A stretch of DNA of 64,000 nucleotides from Lycocorax pyrrhopterus obiensis. Lineage: Eukaryota; Chordata; Aves; Passeriformes; Paradisaeidae. The notes under the pieces were generated by a model that had not been told where the DNA came from, did no database searches, and worked only from the letters and a program-made list of their open reading frames with translations. Of this stretch, positions 1 to 11,923 are shown piece by piece (within the stretch, counting starts at the first letter, position 1; each line of letters begins with the position of its first letter). The translations under genes were made by a program, and so were the position numbers. Location: contig JACSVZ010000001.1 of the NCBI GenBank assembly GCA_014706295.1, positions 40,422,383-40,486,382 on the forward strand, in the 5' to 3' direction.

Positions 1-677
1 CAGTAGGTTACACGATAAGTCTAAAATAAAACAAACTTCAAAAAGAAAGTCACTAAGAAGAAAGACTAAGAAGTTGTTAGCCTATGGCTTTCTCTGCTAC
101 ATGATGCCAGTAGTGCAATGCCTGAATGTTGCCAGCAGCTGATCTCAGATTCCTGAGTGTCAGGACCAGGACACCTGCCTGTGCCACACAGCTCCTCAGA
201 AAGGACTTCCATCAATTTTTGGGGGTTCTTGGATTTGCTTTCCTTTTTATTACCCTTGTTGTATTTTATCTATCACTTTTCTTGCCCTATAATGTTTTTC
301 ATGAACTCTGCCACAACCATTGCAACTTCTCTATCAGCAGAGAAAATTTATTTCTGCACTCCAAATCAAGCAGGACTATATAATCAAGAGCTGAGGCTCT
401 GCCTTTGGCTTCTGTACAGCAACTTAGAAAAACAAAACGCTTTCCCAACTTGTGTCTGAATCAGCCATTACTTTCAACACAGATGAAATCTGACAGGAAC
501 AATCAGGTTTTAAAAACATTTCTTCAACTCCAATAGACAAGAACATTTATTTTCTTTTTAAAGTCCTTTCCCTTTTGAAGACTGAGGATTAAATACATCT
601 TGCAAGTAAGGAGCAGAAAGAGAGAATACTGTGTGCATACAGATGAAAACCAGGTGAACATTAATCCTTTTACATAC
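1..677 (-). other. FARP1: FARP1 intron, 5' part (partial)
   Basis: Sequence downstream of the exon in the direction of FARP1 transcription. It holds no further FARP1 exon and no recognisable repeat. Open frames of 85 and 100 codons near 126-459 on the plus strand overlap each other in different frames, lack recognisable motifs and are taken as chance. Confidence 0.75.
671..677 (-). promoter_or_regulatory. FARP1: 5' splice donor of the FARP1 exon
   Basis: On the minus strand the exon ends ATG and is followed at once by GTATGT, a good match to the vertebrate donor consensus. The boundary leaves the reading frame in phase 0. Sequence from here down to position 1 is read as the next FARP1 intron. 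Confidence 0.85.
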
Positions 678-782
678 CATCATCTTTTTATGATCCGGAA
701 ATTCAAGGCCAAAATAGTCGCCTTCAACAAGGTTCAGGTGGTTGCAAACAGCATCATGTAAAACTTTCCCTGGAGCTCTTTG
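678..782 (-). CDS. FARP1: FARP1 internal coding exon (FERM F1 lobe), partial gene
   Basis: FARP1 is a membrane-cytoskeleton-linked Rho-family guanine-nucleotide exchange factor (FERM, DH and two PH domains) known for roles in dendrite growth and synapse formation. Only 35 codons lie here. Seen directly: read on the minus strand, the exon opens after a pyrimidine-rich acceptor ending TTACAG, starts QRAPGKV, contains CNHLNLVEGDYFGLEF and PDHKK, and ends just before a GTATGT donor. It starts and ends in phase 0 and has no stop. The CNHLNLVEGDYFGLEF stretch matches mammalian FARP1 as I recall it and differs from the paralogue FARP2 and from FRMD7, which have different residues around the NLVE/YFGLEF core. 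The exon belongs to the ubiquitin-like F1 lobe of the FERM domain. Differences from the mammalian protein as remembered are a His after KVL and Met-Met after HKK. The preceding exon with the start codon was not found, so it should lie to the right, outside the window. Gene identity is firm; exon number (probably the second coding exon) is inferred. Confidence 0.93.
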
Positions 783-805
783 CTGTAAGAAGAAAACAAA
801 GCCTA
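783..805 (-). promoter_or_regulatory. FARP1: 3' splice acceptor of the FARP1 exon
   Basis: Minus-strand reading gives a pyrimidine-rich tract followed by CTTACAG directly before the CAA (Gln) codon that opens the conserved protein segment. This supports the exon edge at 782 and the phase-0 start. Confidence 0.85.
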
Positions 806-3800
806 GGGTTACAAAGATGCTTTTAATTAATGGCAGAAAAATTATTATGCTAAGAAATTACTCAGCAAACAACACTGTCAAAACTGTTTACAAAATCAGT
901 GGCTATTACAACCATACCCACAGGGCAGTTGACAATAATTACAGTAGTTTTAAAGCTAAAGAATATATCCATCCATCCATGGATGGCAGTTCTGAATCCA
1001 TCTTTAGTGCATTTTTATTTTTTGAGGGAAAAGTACCATGAAATAGAAGAGGTAGAAGACGGGGACTTGGGATATAATTTTCTTATATAATTTCTACTGT
1101 GATTTTTTATTTTATCCCATGGCCCTTCAAGCCATGTCAGGCGGTGCACATCAGTGTGCAACGCAGTGAAACCAGGACATTCACCGACAGACCCGTCACA
1201 CAAAACACCAAGGACCGAGGGTTTGCTGGACGCTGCTTCATACGCAACAGGCTCAAGCCCTGGGTTCTGACTTCATGTGGGCTTATCCCAAGCTTCCTGC
1301 TGGGAGGCACTGAGGCTGCTCCAGGCCTGTCTGTGCTACCCTGGCAGAGCTGGCAAGTAATTTGGAGGAGTCAAACACACTGAAAGCCTTCCCTCTATAA
1401 AGACCAGATGTTTTAGCCCAATATTAGCTCCCAGAGCCACTGCTCTGCTGATTGTAAGGATTCTTTTCATCAGCCCATCCATTAAATCCACACCTGCAGA
1501 AAACACTATAAATTACAGTTCACCAGCCAGTCTTCTGCAAAAAACAGTCTCTGTATAAAAAGGCCAATCACTGAAATCAAATATTTTTGTTCCTTGGACA
1601 AATGCACCTATTTTAACTCAAGAGGCCCTGAAACACAGGTCTATACTCACTTCAGAACAAATAATAACCCACTAAATTGCTCAAACCCCGCTGTTACAAG
1701 AGACCAATCACATACTGGAGAACTGGCCTTGCATTCAACCTACAGACTGGCCCCTTCCCTTTCGGCCCAGTAAATAATCGAGTAAAATGAAACAGTAGTA
1801 ACCAAGTGAAGAAAAGACAACCATTACAGGTGGGCAGACCAGCTGACCTGGCCCTAACCTGAGCCTCAGCTCACGTCCTGGCATCTCCAGGCAGTACCCA
1901 TACCAACAGCCTACTTGAGAGTGGGCAGCTGCTCAATCCCACCTGCTCCCAAATGCATCATAATGCAGTCTGGTCTCTGTTTCACCAGGATACCAAAAAA
2001 TAAATAGACAGGCTTTTTCCACCTAGGGTAATACCTGGTTTTCAGCCACAATGTGAAGCACAAAGCATCTTCCCAAAGGTAGTTTATCTAACATTCTCTA
2101 ATATGCACTGTGAAAAGTAAATGCCCAGTAGCGAGGCTTACACCAGAGAAATTAAAGTGGTGACATTTTTCTAGGGAAAGCACAGGATGTATGTGCCACC
2201 ACAGCAGCGCTGTCACCCTGGTCATGCAGGACACAATGACTGAACCCTTCAGTGCTGGCTGGTTTTGAAAGTCTGAAGGGAAGAGCTGAGCTCACTTCTC
2301 CAAGAACTTGCTGAACAGGTTTTTACCCAACATACTCGAAGTGCCTCTGACAGACCTATGCCAGCAGGAAGTGATGTTCACTCAAGTTACTAACTGTTTG
2401 TTAATATTTGTTGTAGCAAGTACTAGCCTCATGAATACTGTCAAAAAACACGCCAAGAACAATTGCAGATAAAAGTACTAATTTTTTTAAGCATTCATCA
2501 TAACCTTGTAGTTACTAGAGTAATTCATAGTAAAATGCCAAAAGGATACAAAGAAGGAAGGAAAACAAGACATCTTTTTTCCTAGGTAGAACACTTTTGA
2601 TTGGATGCAATGGCATCCAAAATAAGTCTCAAGTGCAAGTATATTTGAATACACTCGCTTCATGTTCTCCAGCTTCATGAAACCAAAAGCATCCCCAGTG
2701 TTCACCACCCAGCCTGCACTGACCATTGCACCTTGGCAGTTCTAACAGAAAGCTTCCCACACTTTCCACTCCATCTCTCGCTGTAGGTAGGCACAATTAT
2801 GCACTGTCTCAGTGAAAGAGCTTCCTGCTAAGTGCATTTCATTGGAGGCAACAGAAGAATATTAAACACATTCGTCTGAGTGTAATAATGATATTACTTT
2901 ACTGCTCTGAAAACACACCTACAAATTATTTAGAAGTAAATACTCCTGCTTCCGGACTAGCCTCAGGTCTTCACAGTTTGGCTGGGGCTGCTAGAGAGAG
3001 GAAGAATGGGTTTATCAGTTACCCTCACAGCAAGAAGCTTTCCTACCTGTGCGCAACCAGAAAAATGGTAATGTGCCTGCGAGTGTGTATGTATGTCTAG
3101 CTAAAATATTTGATGGACTTCTGTCTGACAAAGACCAAACTTCATCTTTCCTCACAGGAAAAAAAAGTGTCTCTGAGTGGAGATTTTTGAACAGGAAAGA
3201 AGGCAGAGAGCCCACGTGCATTACCACACTGCTCAAGGTTAGCTGAGCAGAGCATGGCTGTCTGATCTCAGACCATGAGTAAAAGCATCTGATTAAAACC
3301 TGCTGAGTGTTTTCATAAAAGGGTTTTTTTTATAGGCATTTAAACGATGGAACGGCAGTCTTGTAGTATTTATGTCACTTGGCATTTTCTCTGGAGTATG
3401 CCTCAATAAAATAAAATGCTTCTTACTCAAGTATTCGTAAATATTATTATTCTAAACTTATCTTAGCTTTGATCAGTCTACCTCAAAATAAAATCTGACA
3501 GTTCTCTCAAAGGAAATGCTGTGCATATAAAATCTGCTGAGATTTAGAGCCTGATGAAACTCCGGTCTTGCAGGACCAGAAGGAGAAGTACAACATCCAC
3601 AAAAGCAGGAACTCAGAAGGTTTCAGAGAGATGTTGATTCAGTGCAGTTCCATGACATCCCTACTAAAAAATTTAAACACAATAAATTAAAAGCTCAGTC
3701 TACTGGGTATGGAAGCAAACCAGGAGTCATTCAGGGCACAGTAAACATGAGCTGACAGAGGGAGCATTCAGGAACGAGTGCGCCACACCGATGACATCAT

Positions 3801-4968
3801 CTGAAGTCAACAGTTGTGCCTGACTTTAACATCGTTACAAGGCCTAAGAAAAAACACAAGTTTTCCACAGAACGTGGAAGGCATTTTCCAACCACGAAGC
3901 ATGGCCCCGCTGCCGTGCCTCGGGCAGCAAGTACTAGGCAAGCTTCATTGGCCCCTGTTCCACAGCCCTGTGGCAGCATCCGCACAAGCCAGAGCTTGGC
4001 TGCTTTCCCTGCTCCATGCCAGCACCAGCCTGCTCCGTGGGGGACACCGACATGGAAGCATGGAAGCAGTGAAGGCTGGTGGCAAGACTATACCTCCAGA
4101 CCACTTGCTGCCACAGATAGCACCGCCCTGTGAGGCAGCAAGGGAAAGGAAACAGGAGGCCATGGTATACCGGTGGAACACAACTGGGGGAAGGTCACGT
4201 GCAACCCCCAGGAGCTGCGAAGCAGCTGCAGCAGGTGGCAGTCCCCTGCTCCTGTTTCTGTTGACAGCCAGATTCCCGTATAATCAATGAAAAAATATTG
4301 CAGCTCTGGAGAGCAATTCTTCCCACCCCAAACCAGCCACCCGAGCACACTGGCAGGGAACTCTTCCTGAGCAATACAGGTGTACCTTTTACCCTGACAA
4401 CAAGGAGCCCTGACAACTGTTTTAACAATTTTAGATGAGATGAGCCCCAGTCAGACTGATATACCAGAGAATTACTATTTTTCTTTTGATGTGGTATTTA
4501 CTTACACCAAAATAATATTATAAATTTATTACAATGAAAAGAAGCTCACTGACTTCCAGCTACACATCCTTATTGCTTAATGCATTTTGAACTGGTCTTT
4601 CATTTAGCTCTGTGAAATCACATTTTAAAAGCCACTTTACATTTTCAGGGAACGCCAAGTTCTAAATTATGAATAATGTGCATCCCTACATTTAGCTGCA
4701 AGCTATGAAGGCACCCAGTCAAACTAGCCTACTTTACGCATTATACATTCAACATTTTGCTGTCTGCTCATTATCTCAGTCCTACTCAATTCAGCCTCAC
4801 TCTACTCCCACCAAAATCCAAAACAGTATGTTGCTTATGATCTTCCAATGGTGAATATTTTATTAGGTTCAACAATTCTTTCATGTTCCAGCAAACGCCA
4901 ATCATTTTAAAAAAACATCCCTCTAAACGATTGTTTAGGCCATTCTTTGACATATACTGCAATACATT

Positions 4969-4998
4969 AAAAAAAAAAAAAAGAAAGAAAAAGAAAGT
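4969..4998 (+). repeat. A-rich low-complexity run
   Basis: About thirteen consecutive A residues followed by repeated AAAG-type units. No retrogene body with coding content was recognised immediately upstream, so it is recorded as low complexity and not as a retroposon tail. Confidence 0.7.
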
Positions 4999-5358
4999 AC
5001 ATAGCTATATCTGGAAGATATCCAAAGCTGTAAAAGAAGTAGGTTTGGACACATCACACCACCTCCCACAGTAAATTCAGCAATTATTTCACTAATTATC
5101 TACCAAAAAATAAGTATGCATGTTTAAGGTCAAATAGTGGTTTTAATATTTTTTATCTGTTCAGCCAAATAATCTCTGATACCAGCTTGAACAAAATCTT
5201 TGATTAAAAGGCTTTTGTTAATTTGTTTGTTTTTACATTACTGAGCAGTAATACCAGCTTAAAAAAACAAATAAAATAAACACTTTCTTCTGAACATCTG
5301 AAAAATATAAGTCCCATTTTTGGTTGAAGTAAGAAATAGTTTCATTTGGAAACACCGA

Positions 5359-5495
5359 CTACTCTGTTTTCCTTTTCTTCTTCAAAACTGCCGCAAATGG
5401 GTCAGAAAGAAGTTTGGGTTGTTTTGGGTTGTAATTACACTTGCTTGTACAGTCGTAGCAGCTCACAGGAGAGAAAATAATTCCTTTATGTTCAT
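5359..5495 (-). other. Candidate terminal or cryptic exon, unidentified
   Basis: On the minus strand a pyrimidine-rich acceptor ending TTTTAG precedes an open frame of about 44 codons. The frame contains SPVSCYDCTSKCNYN and ends in a basic KKKRKTE tail at a TAG stop (5359-5361). The basic tail resembles a nuclear localisation signal and the segment has three cysteines. I do not recognise the protein. The frame needs one base from an upstream exon (phase 1), so it is not in frame with a phase-0 FARP1 first coding exon, which argues against a simple alternative FARP1 end. No clear AATAAA follows within about 150 bases on that strand. A frame of this length is common by chance; the acceptor plus protein-like composition is the only reason to list it. 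Confidence 0.25.
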
Positions 5496-8400
5496 CTAAA
5501 AGAAAGAGGTACATTCATTATTCACACCTGCCACCATGTAAAGGCAGGCCTTTCTTCCACTAACGCCCTGCTCCTACCACATTCTGGGTGCTCAAATGCT
5601 CTAAAGTGAAATGTGACAATTTGATCATGCTACATATTTTACAAATACTTAAATACTATATGCCACAAAGGTTAAACACAAGGTTTAAAACTGTATTTGC
5701 GCTTTCATGGTTAATCACCAAAAAAATCCCTTGTACTGATCAGGCTTTTATCAGATCAGCCAAATCAGATTGCCAAACTATTTTTATACTCCAATTTAAC
5801 AACTGCACTGAAATGATTGTGAAAACTTCATTCAGTAATTTCATTACTATTTCTGAAGTCAGACACAGTTGTAATCACTACTAAAAATAACAACCCCACG
5901 TTCTTAGCAGCACAACTTTCTCAGTTATTCGAAACTGTTAAAAATTATGTATGTATCTACAGTTTTGAAATGAAAGAAAACCAACCAGCAACTGCTCATG
6001 ATAAGCAAATAGTATAAAAATAACCTCACAGATGAGATTGAGCACAGGGTTCTTAAACAAATAACCCCGTCAGAAATTTATACTTCAAAGAAGGCTTGAA
6101 AACTACTCACAGGAGAACAATGCTGTCAGCATCTGAAGACAAATTTCGTATTTTAAACAGTTCTCCTTTCTGGCATAAAACGAAATGCATAATTCATATT
6201 TAGCAAAAGTCTATTTCCTGAAAGATGGGATTAAAGGCAAGAAGCACTGGTCTGACTGTTGTTGCTCTGGACCTAATACTGCCAAGACACTTGGAGATCC
6301 TCTGCCCTTTTTCTCCTCTCCTCCCTTTCAAAGTGCAGGTATTAATCCTATAGGAAGGATTATACGACTATAAAAATAGCATTAGACCATAAAGATAGCT
6401 CTTACACCTGGGCTTACTAGCTTTTACCTGGCTGTTCAGCTGAGACTGGGTAGTTGAGAAGTGTTGGAAGAAGTGTAATTCATCACTCCTACACACCAGG
6501 CCACAGAACGGTGGAGAAGTGACACCTTTGAACAGAGCAGCCACACACTCCCACCACTACTTTTGAGTAGGCAGATCCCCACTCTGGACCTGCAGCCACC
6601 AGGTATGCATCCCCATATGAAAAGAGGGTGTAGAAGAGGCAGATTTTTATGACAACCTAAAGGCACCTTGTTCCTTTTAAGATATTTTCCATTTGAATGT
6701 AGTAGAAGGCTCCACTCCTGGCACGTATCCCACACGCTTTTGCACAGACCATGCACATACCATCAAAGGGTGGTCTGAGGCCAAAAGCAGTAACAGAATA
6801 AGCTTCTTATGCTGCCTTAAAAACAGGCGATTGATCATCTGCTCTGTGTGTACAATGAGACTATTTAGCATTCTTTTCTTTCAAGATTTTAGTGGACTGC
6901 TTTTACACTCACCACATAAGCTGTATTCCCTTAATGCCAGTGCTTGCCTTCCACAGTCTCTGATGTACACTTTTACCCTTCAGTCAGTTTTGGTGGTGGT
7001 GGCACCTTTTTTTAAACAGCACGATTTTAAGATACAGTACTTTTTACTTCAGGTACGTTTTACTGCCCTTAAGAAAACGTAGCTGCAGAGTTAGACTTCC
7101 CCCCGCCCCCGCCACCCATCAGCTATGACAAACTTCAACAACGACTATTTTAGGAATTTCGTTGCTAACCAAAAATCAACACAGCAAACAATTAGTGAGG
7201 CAAAAAATACAAAGACAAGGGGTTTAATAACCCTCTCATTTGCTTGCATTTCTAGCATGGTCTCTAAAGGAAAATTGCAGTTTTCTACATTCGAAACATG
7301 GATTTGTTATTGTAACCATTGTCTTGGATTTCTGATCGTGACAAACTGGTTTACGTCAAAATATTTTCTAAAATAGGCAGAAACAGAAGGACTGCTCTTA
7401 CTAGACCTTAAACTCTCCCAGTGCCCAAAAATCAAATTTAGTAGAAATAGCCAACAGTAAAATTCAGGTGAACAGTAAATAAATACTAAATAATCCTCTT
7501 TAACAGTTAAATGCCATGGAAGGAAAAAGAAAAATACTATCTAACAAAGCTAATGAAAAGTTTTATGATGAGGCTATTTTCAGTACTGTTTAGTTAAGCT
7601 TTTTCTTATAGCAGAGTCAGAGTAATACAAAATTCAGCTACAGTAAATCCTCAGGAAACTGTACATCTCCATAATTACAGTATAGTAATGGGCAAACACC
7701 ACCCACACTGTATTTATTATATATGCCATTTCAATGTGCATGAGAGGACACAAAAATGGAGGAGAGATGGGTTGGGCACCTTCAGAACTGAGCCTTTCAC
7801 ATCACAGACCAATGTGTCATCTTTAGATATAATGCTCCAATAATTTGGTTTCTTTGCAGTTCTTACAAATGCAAACTGGTATTAATACTGACTTTATTTG
7901 CCACCTTTCGATTACTCAGATTTCTAGTGGACAAGACGTTTGTTACTGCAGAATCAGCAGCAACCATCATAAAGTTAGCGGAGCCCTTTGTAAAGAGGAA
8001 AGAGGAAGAAACAGGCAGATTCTTGGAGCCTGGAGAATTTCCTCCTCAGGTAACTGTATGGACAAAATTACACAGAATTTATTTCACACATTCATCCCTC
8101 TGCCATCAATGCCAAAGAAAAACTGAAACTTCTCACTGGCTAAACACCACGAACCATATAAACCAAAAATATTCAGATAGTCTAAGTACACATCTGTTTA
8201 TTACAAAATGTTACTCACGGTGAAAAGCATTAACAAAATACTTAATGATTAGTTTCCTGGTTCACCGGTTCCTTTGGCTCTATTTACAGCATTTTAACTA
8301 GCTGGCATCTAACTCTCAGTTAGAAAGTACAACTGATCTTGTGTTAACTTTTCTGTACTGATTTTACAAAATCCTACATTTCATACATATGCACCTAAAA

Positions 8401-11400
8401 TTCACTTTATCAATTTAAAAGTGGTGTTCTGATCACATCTGCTTATGAATTCAGCTGGAAAACTTCATTGTTATCTGCCTAAAAATCGTCTAAGAAATTG
8501 TCCCAATGGGGACAACACATGCCTTCCCATGAAATGTGACTGTGGATCTCAGTAATGCTGAAAAACCCCTAACCCCAAAAAATATCAAACTGCAAAAACA
8601 GGTCTCTGCAGAAGCTAATTAGTCCTCCTTGAAAAAAATCAAACCTCATTTCTTGTAGTACAACCATAACTTCCTTCAGATAGGTGTAAAACATTTGTGG
8701 GAAATCAGCAGTGGCAGAGCAAGTCTTTTAAATAACTGTTTAAGGCTGCAAAATTTCACACACCAACAATTAAATTCTTAGACTTCCAGTGGGAAACTCT
8801 TGGCAGCACCACTGTTACTAAACCAAAATTACTTTCCTTGAACATCATTAAAATGCACAGTGTGGACAAGAAAAATGAGGCATTAAAAGAACAAAACTTG
8901 AGAAAACTATGAGAAAACTTACTAAAAATATGTCATCTTATTCCCTAAATTAGCTCCTGTAAATGCTGAGTCATCTCTGCCTAATTTTACTAGCAAAACT
9001 AAAAGTGGTTTGTGGCTGTTCTTTCTCCCCTTAGCAAGGCAACCACCCACTGCTGGAAGTGACTATTTTCCTTTCTGAAGAGTATCATCCACACAATGTA
9101 TTCCAGCTTCAGAGCCTTGACACTGCGTGGTTATGACTTGCAAAAACCAGAGCCAGCCCATCACGAATTTACGATCTTGGTGTGAGTTGCAGGGTACATG
9201 CATTAAACAGTGCTTTTCCTCATGATCTGAAGCAAACTACTGTGCAAATCAGCACGTAAGAAAGGTGGAAGGCAACAATACTTTTGTGCTACATGGCTTT
9301 TTTAAAACCACGTGCACACTAAAAATTCTCTGAGAAGCTGCGTCTTGTTCAGAGGGGCAAGAAGGGACGGAGTCACGCCAAAGCCATTCCAGCTATGACA
9401 CCAAAACCCTTAGTGGAGACACAGGGATGTCAGCAGGCATCTCTCTGACAAAGATTACCTCTGAATTATCTATGTTTAATTGACAGCCAAGGGTGTACCT
9501 AGGCAGATGCCTCCATCTGGCATGAGCTGCACCTCCACCACGAGGCTCTGCCCATAGGGATGCGCCTGCCAGCGTTCTACAGCACAAGCCCAGCATGTGC
9601 GCTGTGGGCACTGGCTTTGGAAAACACGCCACAAGATTTGTTTTGAGAAACTAGATGGGAGTTTGATGTGAAGCTAATAGAACCTCATTTTTCAGAACAT
9701 TTTCTTTATGGAAAGCTGTTTTACTAAAGCTCAACTCTGGAACCAAGCATATACCTGTCAAATAAATGTTGATATTACTTTCTCTCTCTGCAAGCAAAAA
9801 ACTGAATGAGTTTAACCCCCAGCCCTGGTGCTATTTAGTGGCACACTGTGCTCGTTGTTTCTTGGGAAGAGTTGCAACTGAGGCTCAGAACACTCATTAA
9901 AAATACCTCAGACTGAATTTCATAGCCCACAACTTTAGAAAAGGAATATAATGGCACCATTCAGTGCTTTCAGTGTAATTCAGCAGCGTAGCAGCCAGCA
10001 TATAATTGGGAATGGAAACCCCAAACTCTGTGACACCCCTCACCCCTTGCCTCCCACTTTACCCCTCCTCTCTCTGTTTCAAGGCAAAAATCATTTAACC
10101 ACCTTCTCAGGTTTTCTTTTTTTAACATTAAGAAGTACTTGCTTCTCTGTTTTGTTTTCTTTGCCTGCTCATTTTTCCTCATTTTCTTTACGCATAAGCA
10201 AACATTTTACTAGAATGAAGAAGTAGGCAATTCTTAAGTCATCAAATGTGAAAACAGAACCCTTATATACAGACTGGAAACATGAGAATATGAAGTGTTA
10301 TGAGTATATGGGAGTTATTACTATAAAACCGTATTGAGATGCAAAGAGGCTATTTACTATTTTTATTTGGATACATTTCAGTTCAGCCATGATTGCACTA
10401 AAATACCTTGAAGAAAATAATTTCATTTAAATGCAAGAAGTCTAAGACCTGGAAAAAAATTCCACAACAAATCCCAACAAAAAATAAGAGGTGTTCAGGC
10501 AAAATATTAAATCCTAAACCTAAAGCAAAACTAAATGCAACAGGAAAAACCTTTCCATCAGTCTCAACATCACTATTAATCTCAGAAAGAGCTCACACCA
10601 CCTGGGACTGCACATATTTTACTTTTTACTTTATCAGAGGAAGGAAAGCACATTTTAACAACTGGATACATAAGTTTCCAAAAACGACACCCCTAGATGA
10701 AGCCTTCAAGCTGTGGCTGCTGCTAACCCATAATGTAGTCATTTTACACCCTAACTTTTTGTCTTCAGCTAGGCCACTGATCCAGCTGGATCTAGAGCTC
10801 TGACAGCCAAAATGCAAGGCAGGGTAAGGAAGACAACCTTGCGTGCAATTTAAGTTAAGAGTTTCTGTAGGACCCTTCTGGTACCAGCCTGTTTTGCATT
10901 TGGCCTGTCTAAAGAAAAGCCTGGCTGCAGCATTCTGCAACTGCTCCAGATTGGATGTGGAGTAATCTTGTATTTGTGTGTGAAACTGAAAGAGATGACC
11001 TGAGTTCATTTCTAACGAGCGAAATGCATACCAACAACGCATTTTCATGGAAGCAAAACTTGCAAGGGCAAAACGTTAAGTCTCAAAAGCGATCTCTTCT
11101 TTAAGCATCTGAAAGGCAGAACTTTTGAGTAGTTTTTTGTCAGTCAAGTCCCCAATACACAAGAGTTCTTTGTTTGGTTATGCAAGATCTGTCACCAACC
11201 TGATGGACGTACAGGAAATGTACTCAACATTTCTCCAAGCAGCCTCAAAAGACCTTAAAACTGAATATGCTTAGAGTCTGATCTGTCTTTTAAACATGCA
11301 AAGACACAGGAGAAAAAGTGAGAACTGTCTATACTCTTAGGTTATTTGTAAGGGGAAGGTACAAACTCTGTTTTGTGCATCACTGAAAAGTGCAACCTTT

Positions 11401-11450
11401 AGTCTGGGACACAAACTAGAGTGGAGAGATGAGTTAAGGGAATTGGTACG
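5496..11450. other. Intronic sequence without a supported gene
   Basis: AT-rich unique-looking DNA containing one candidate splice-bounded frame at 7928-8049, listed separately. A short C-rich run lies near 7098-7115. Around 10870-10960 a minus-strand frame includes a LEQLQNAAARL string that may be an old repeat relic; see findings. Nothing else is supported. Confidence 0.55.
7928..8049 (+). other. Candidate cryptic exon antisense to FARP1
   Basis: The stretch is flanked by an acceptor ending TTTCTAG and a good donor CAG|GTAACT, both on the plus strand. It is open for 40 full codons in one phase (phase 1 in, phase 0 out) and reads like a soluble charged protein segment, with TAESAATIIKLAEPF followed by KRKEEETGRF and ending PGEFPPQ. 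I do not recognise a family. It lies on the strand opposite to FARP1, so if real it would belong to an antisense or nested transcript. No partner exon was identified. The frame also runs on past the donor for about 58 more codons, which shows that open frames of this size arise here without selection. Confidence 0.22.
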
Positions 11451-11454
11451 GTAA
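11451..11454 (+). repeat. Left target-site duplication of the LTR
   Basis: GTAA directly before TGATGCC, matched by GTAA at 11920-11923 directly after GGCATCA. Confidence 0.7.
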
Positions 11455-11919
11455 TGATGCCACGATGATTTTTTGCCTTTTCTTTTATACCCCTTTTATA
11501 TACCTTTTTATAGCTTTTTGTATTCTTAGTGTTTTTTAGCCTACATTCTTAGACTTATTTGTCAAGCTAGGAGACTAAACATCTTAGAAGCCTCATAGTT
11601 AGGGATCAGAAAGCTCCAGACTCCAAGGTCCTCTCCAGAACACATTTTGTAAACTAAGATAGAACCATCCAGAGGAAGGTTCCTTGGGGAGGGGGCTCAC
11701 TCAAGCCTCTCATTGGGGAATCTTTGATAGATATGCTAATTCGTAAGACCTATAATGTTATACCAGATCTATCAGGAGTGTGTATTGCAGTGTGCATTGG
11801 GGTGCATTCCACCTGGACGTGGTGCACCTAAGGATCCTTAAAATAAATACCAAGGTAAAACCCCTTTTTCCCTTCTAACTGTGTTTGATTCTTGATTTTA
11901 AGACCAGGAAAAGGCATCA
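11455..11919 (+). mobile_element. Solo endogenous retroviral LTR
   Basis: The 465-bp block starts TGATGCC and ends GGCATCA, a perfect 7-bp inverted repeat of the TG...CA type that bounds retroviral LTRs. It is flanked on both sides by GTAA (11451-11454 and 11920-11923), a 4-bp target-site duplication. An AATAAA polyadenylation signal lies at 11842-11847, about 70 bases before the 3' end, and fixes the plus orientation. No gag, pol or env sequence adjoins it, so it is a solo LTR left by recombination between the two LTRs of a provirus. A 4-bp duplication is typical of gammaretrovirus-like (class I) elements, but the family is not identified. It lies antisense to FARP1. Confidence 0.82.
11842..11847 (+). 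promoter_or_regulatory. Polyadenylation signal of the solo LTR
   Basis: AATAAA in the LTR, followed by T-rich sequence and the LTR end some 70 bases later. This is the expected position at the end of the R region. On the plus strand it could in principle end antisense transcripts. Confidence 0.6.
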
Positions 11920-11923
11920 GTAA
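11920..11923 (+). repeat. Right target-site duplication of the LTR
   Basis: GTAA directly after the LTR end, matching 11451-11454. An intact duplication means the outer edges have not been rearranged since insertion. Confidence 0.7.

Larger units (their letters stand above)
783..5358. other. Intronic sequence without a supported gene
   Basis: Contains a short ATCC repeat with a palindrome near 973-986 and an A-rich run near 4969-4998. A somewhat GC-richer patch lies at about 3890-4260, where several overlapping open frames (up to 158 codons) occur on both strands. These frames share no recognisable domain and overlap in multiple phases, as expected of chance frames in GC-richer DNA. Confidence 0.6.

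Noticed and set aside
973..986. Perfect palindrome CCATCCATGGATGG
   Set aside because: It arises from a short ATCC repeat meeting its complement and is not evidence for a binding site on its own.
10408..11048. Opposing 131- and 140-codon frames
   Set aside because: Antiparallel overlapping frames without family resemblance, apart from the short string recorded as a low-interest finding.
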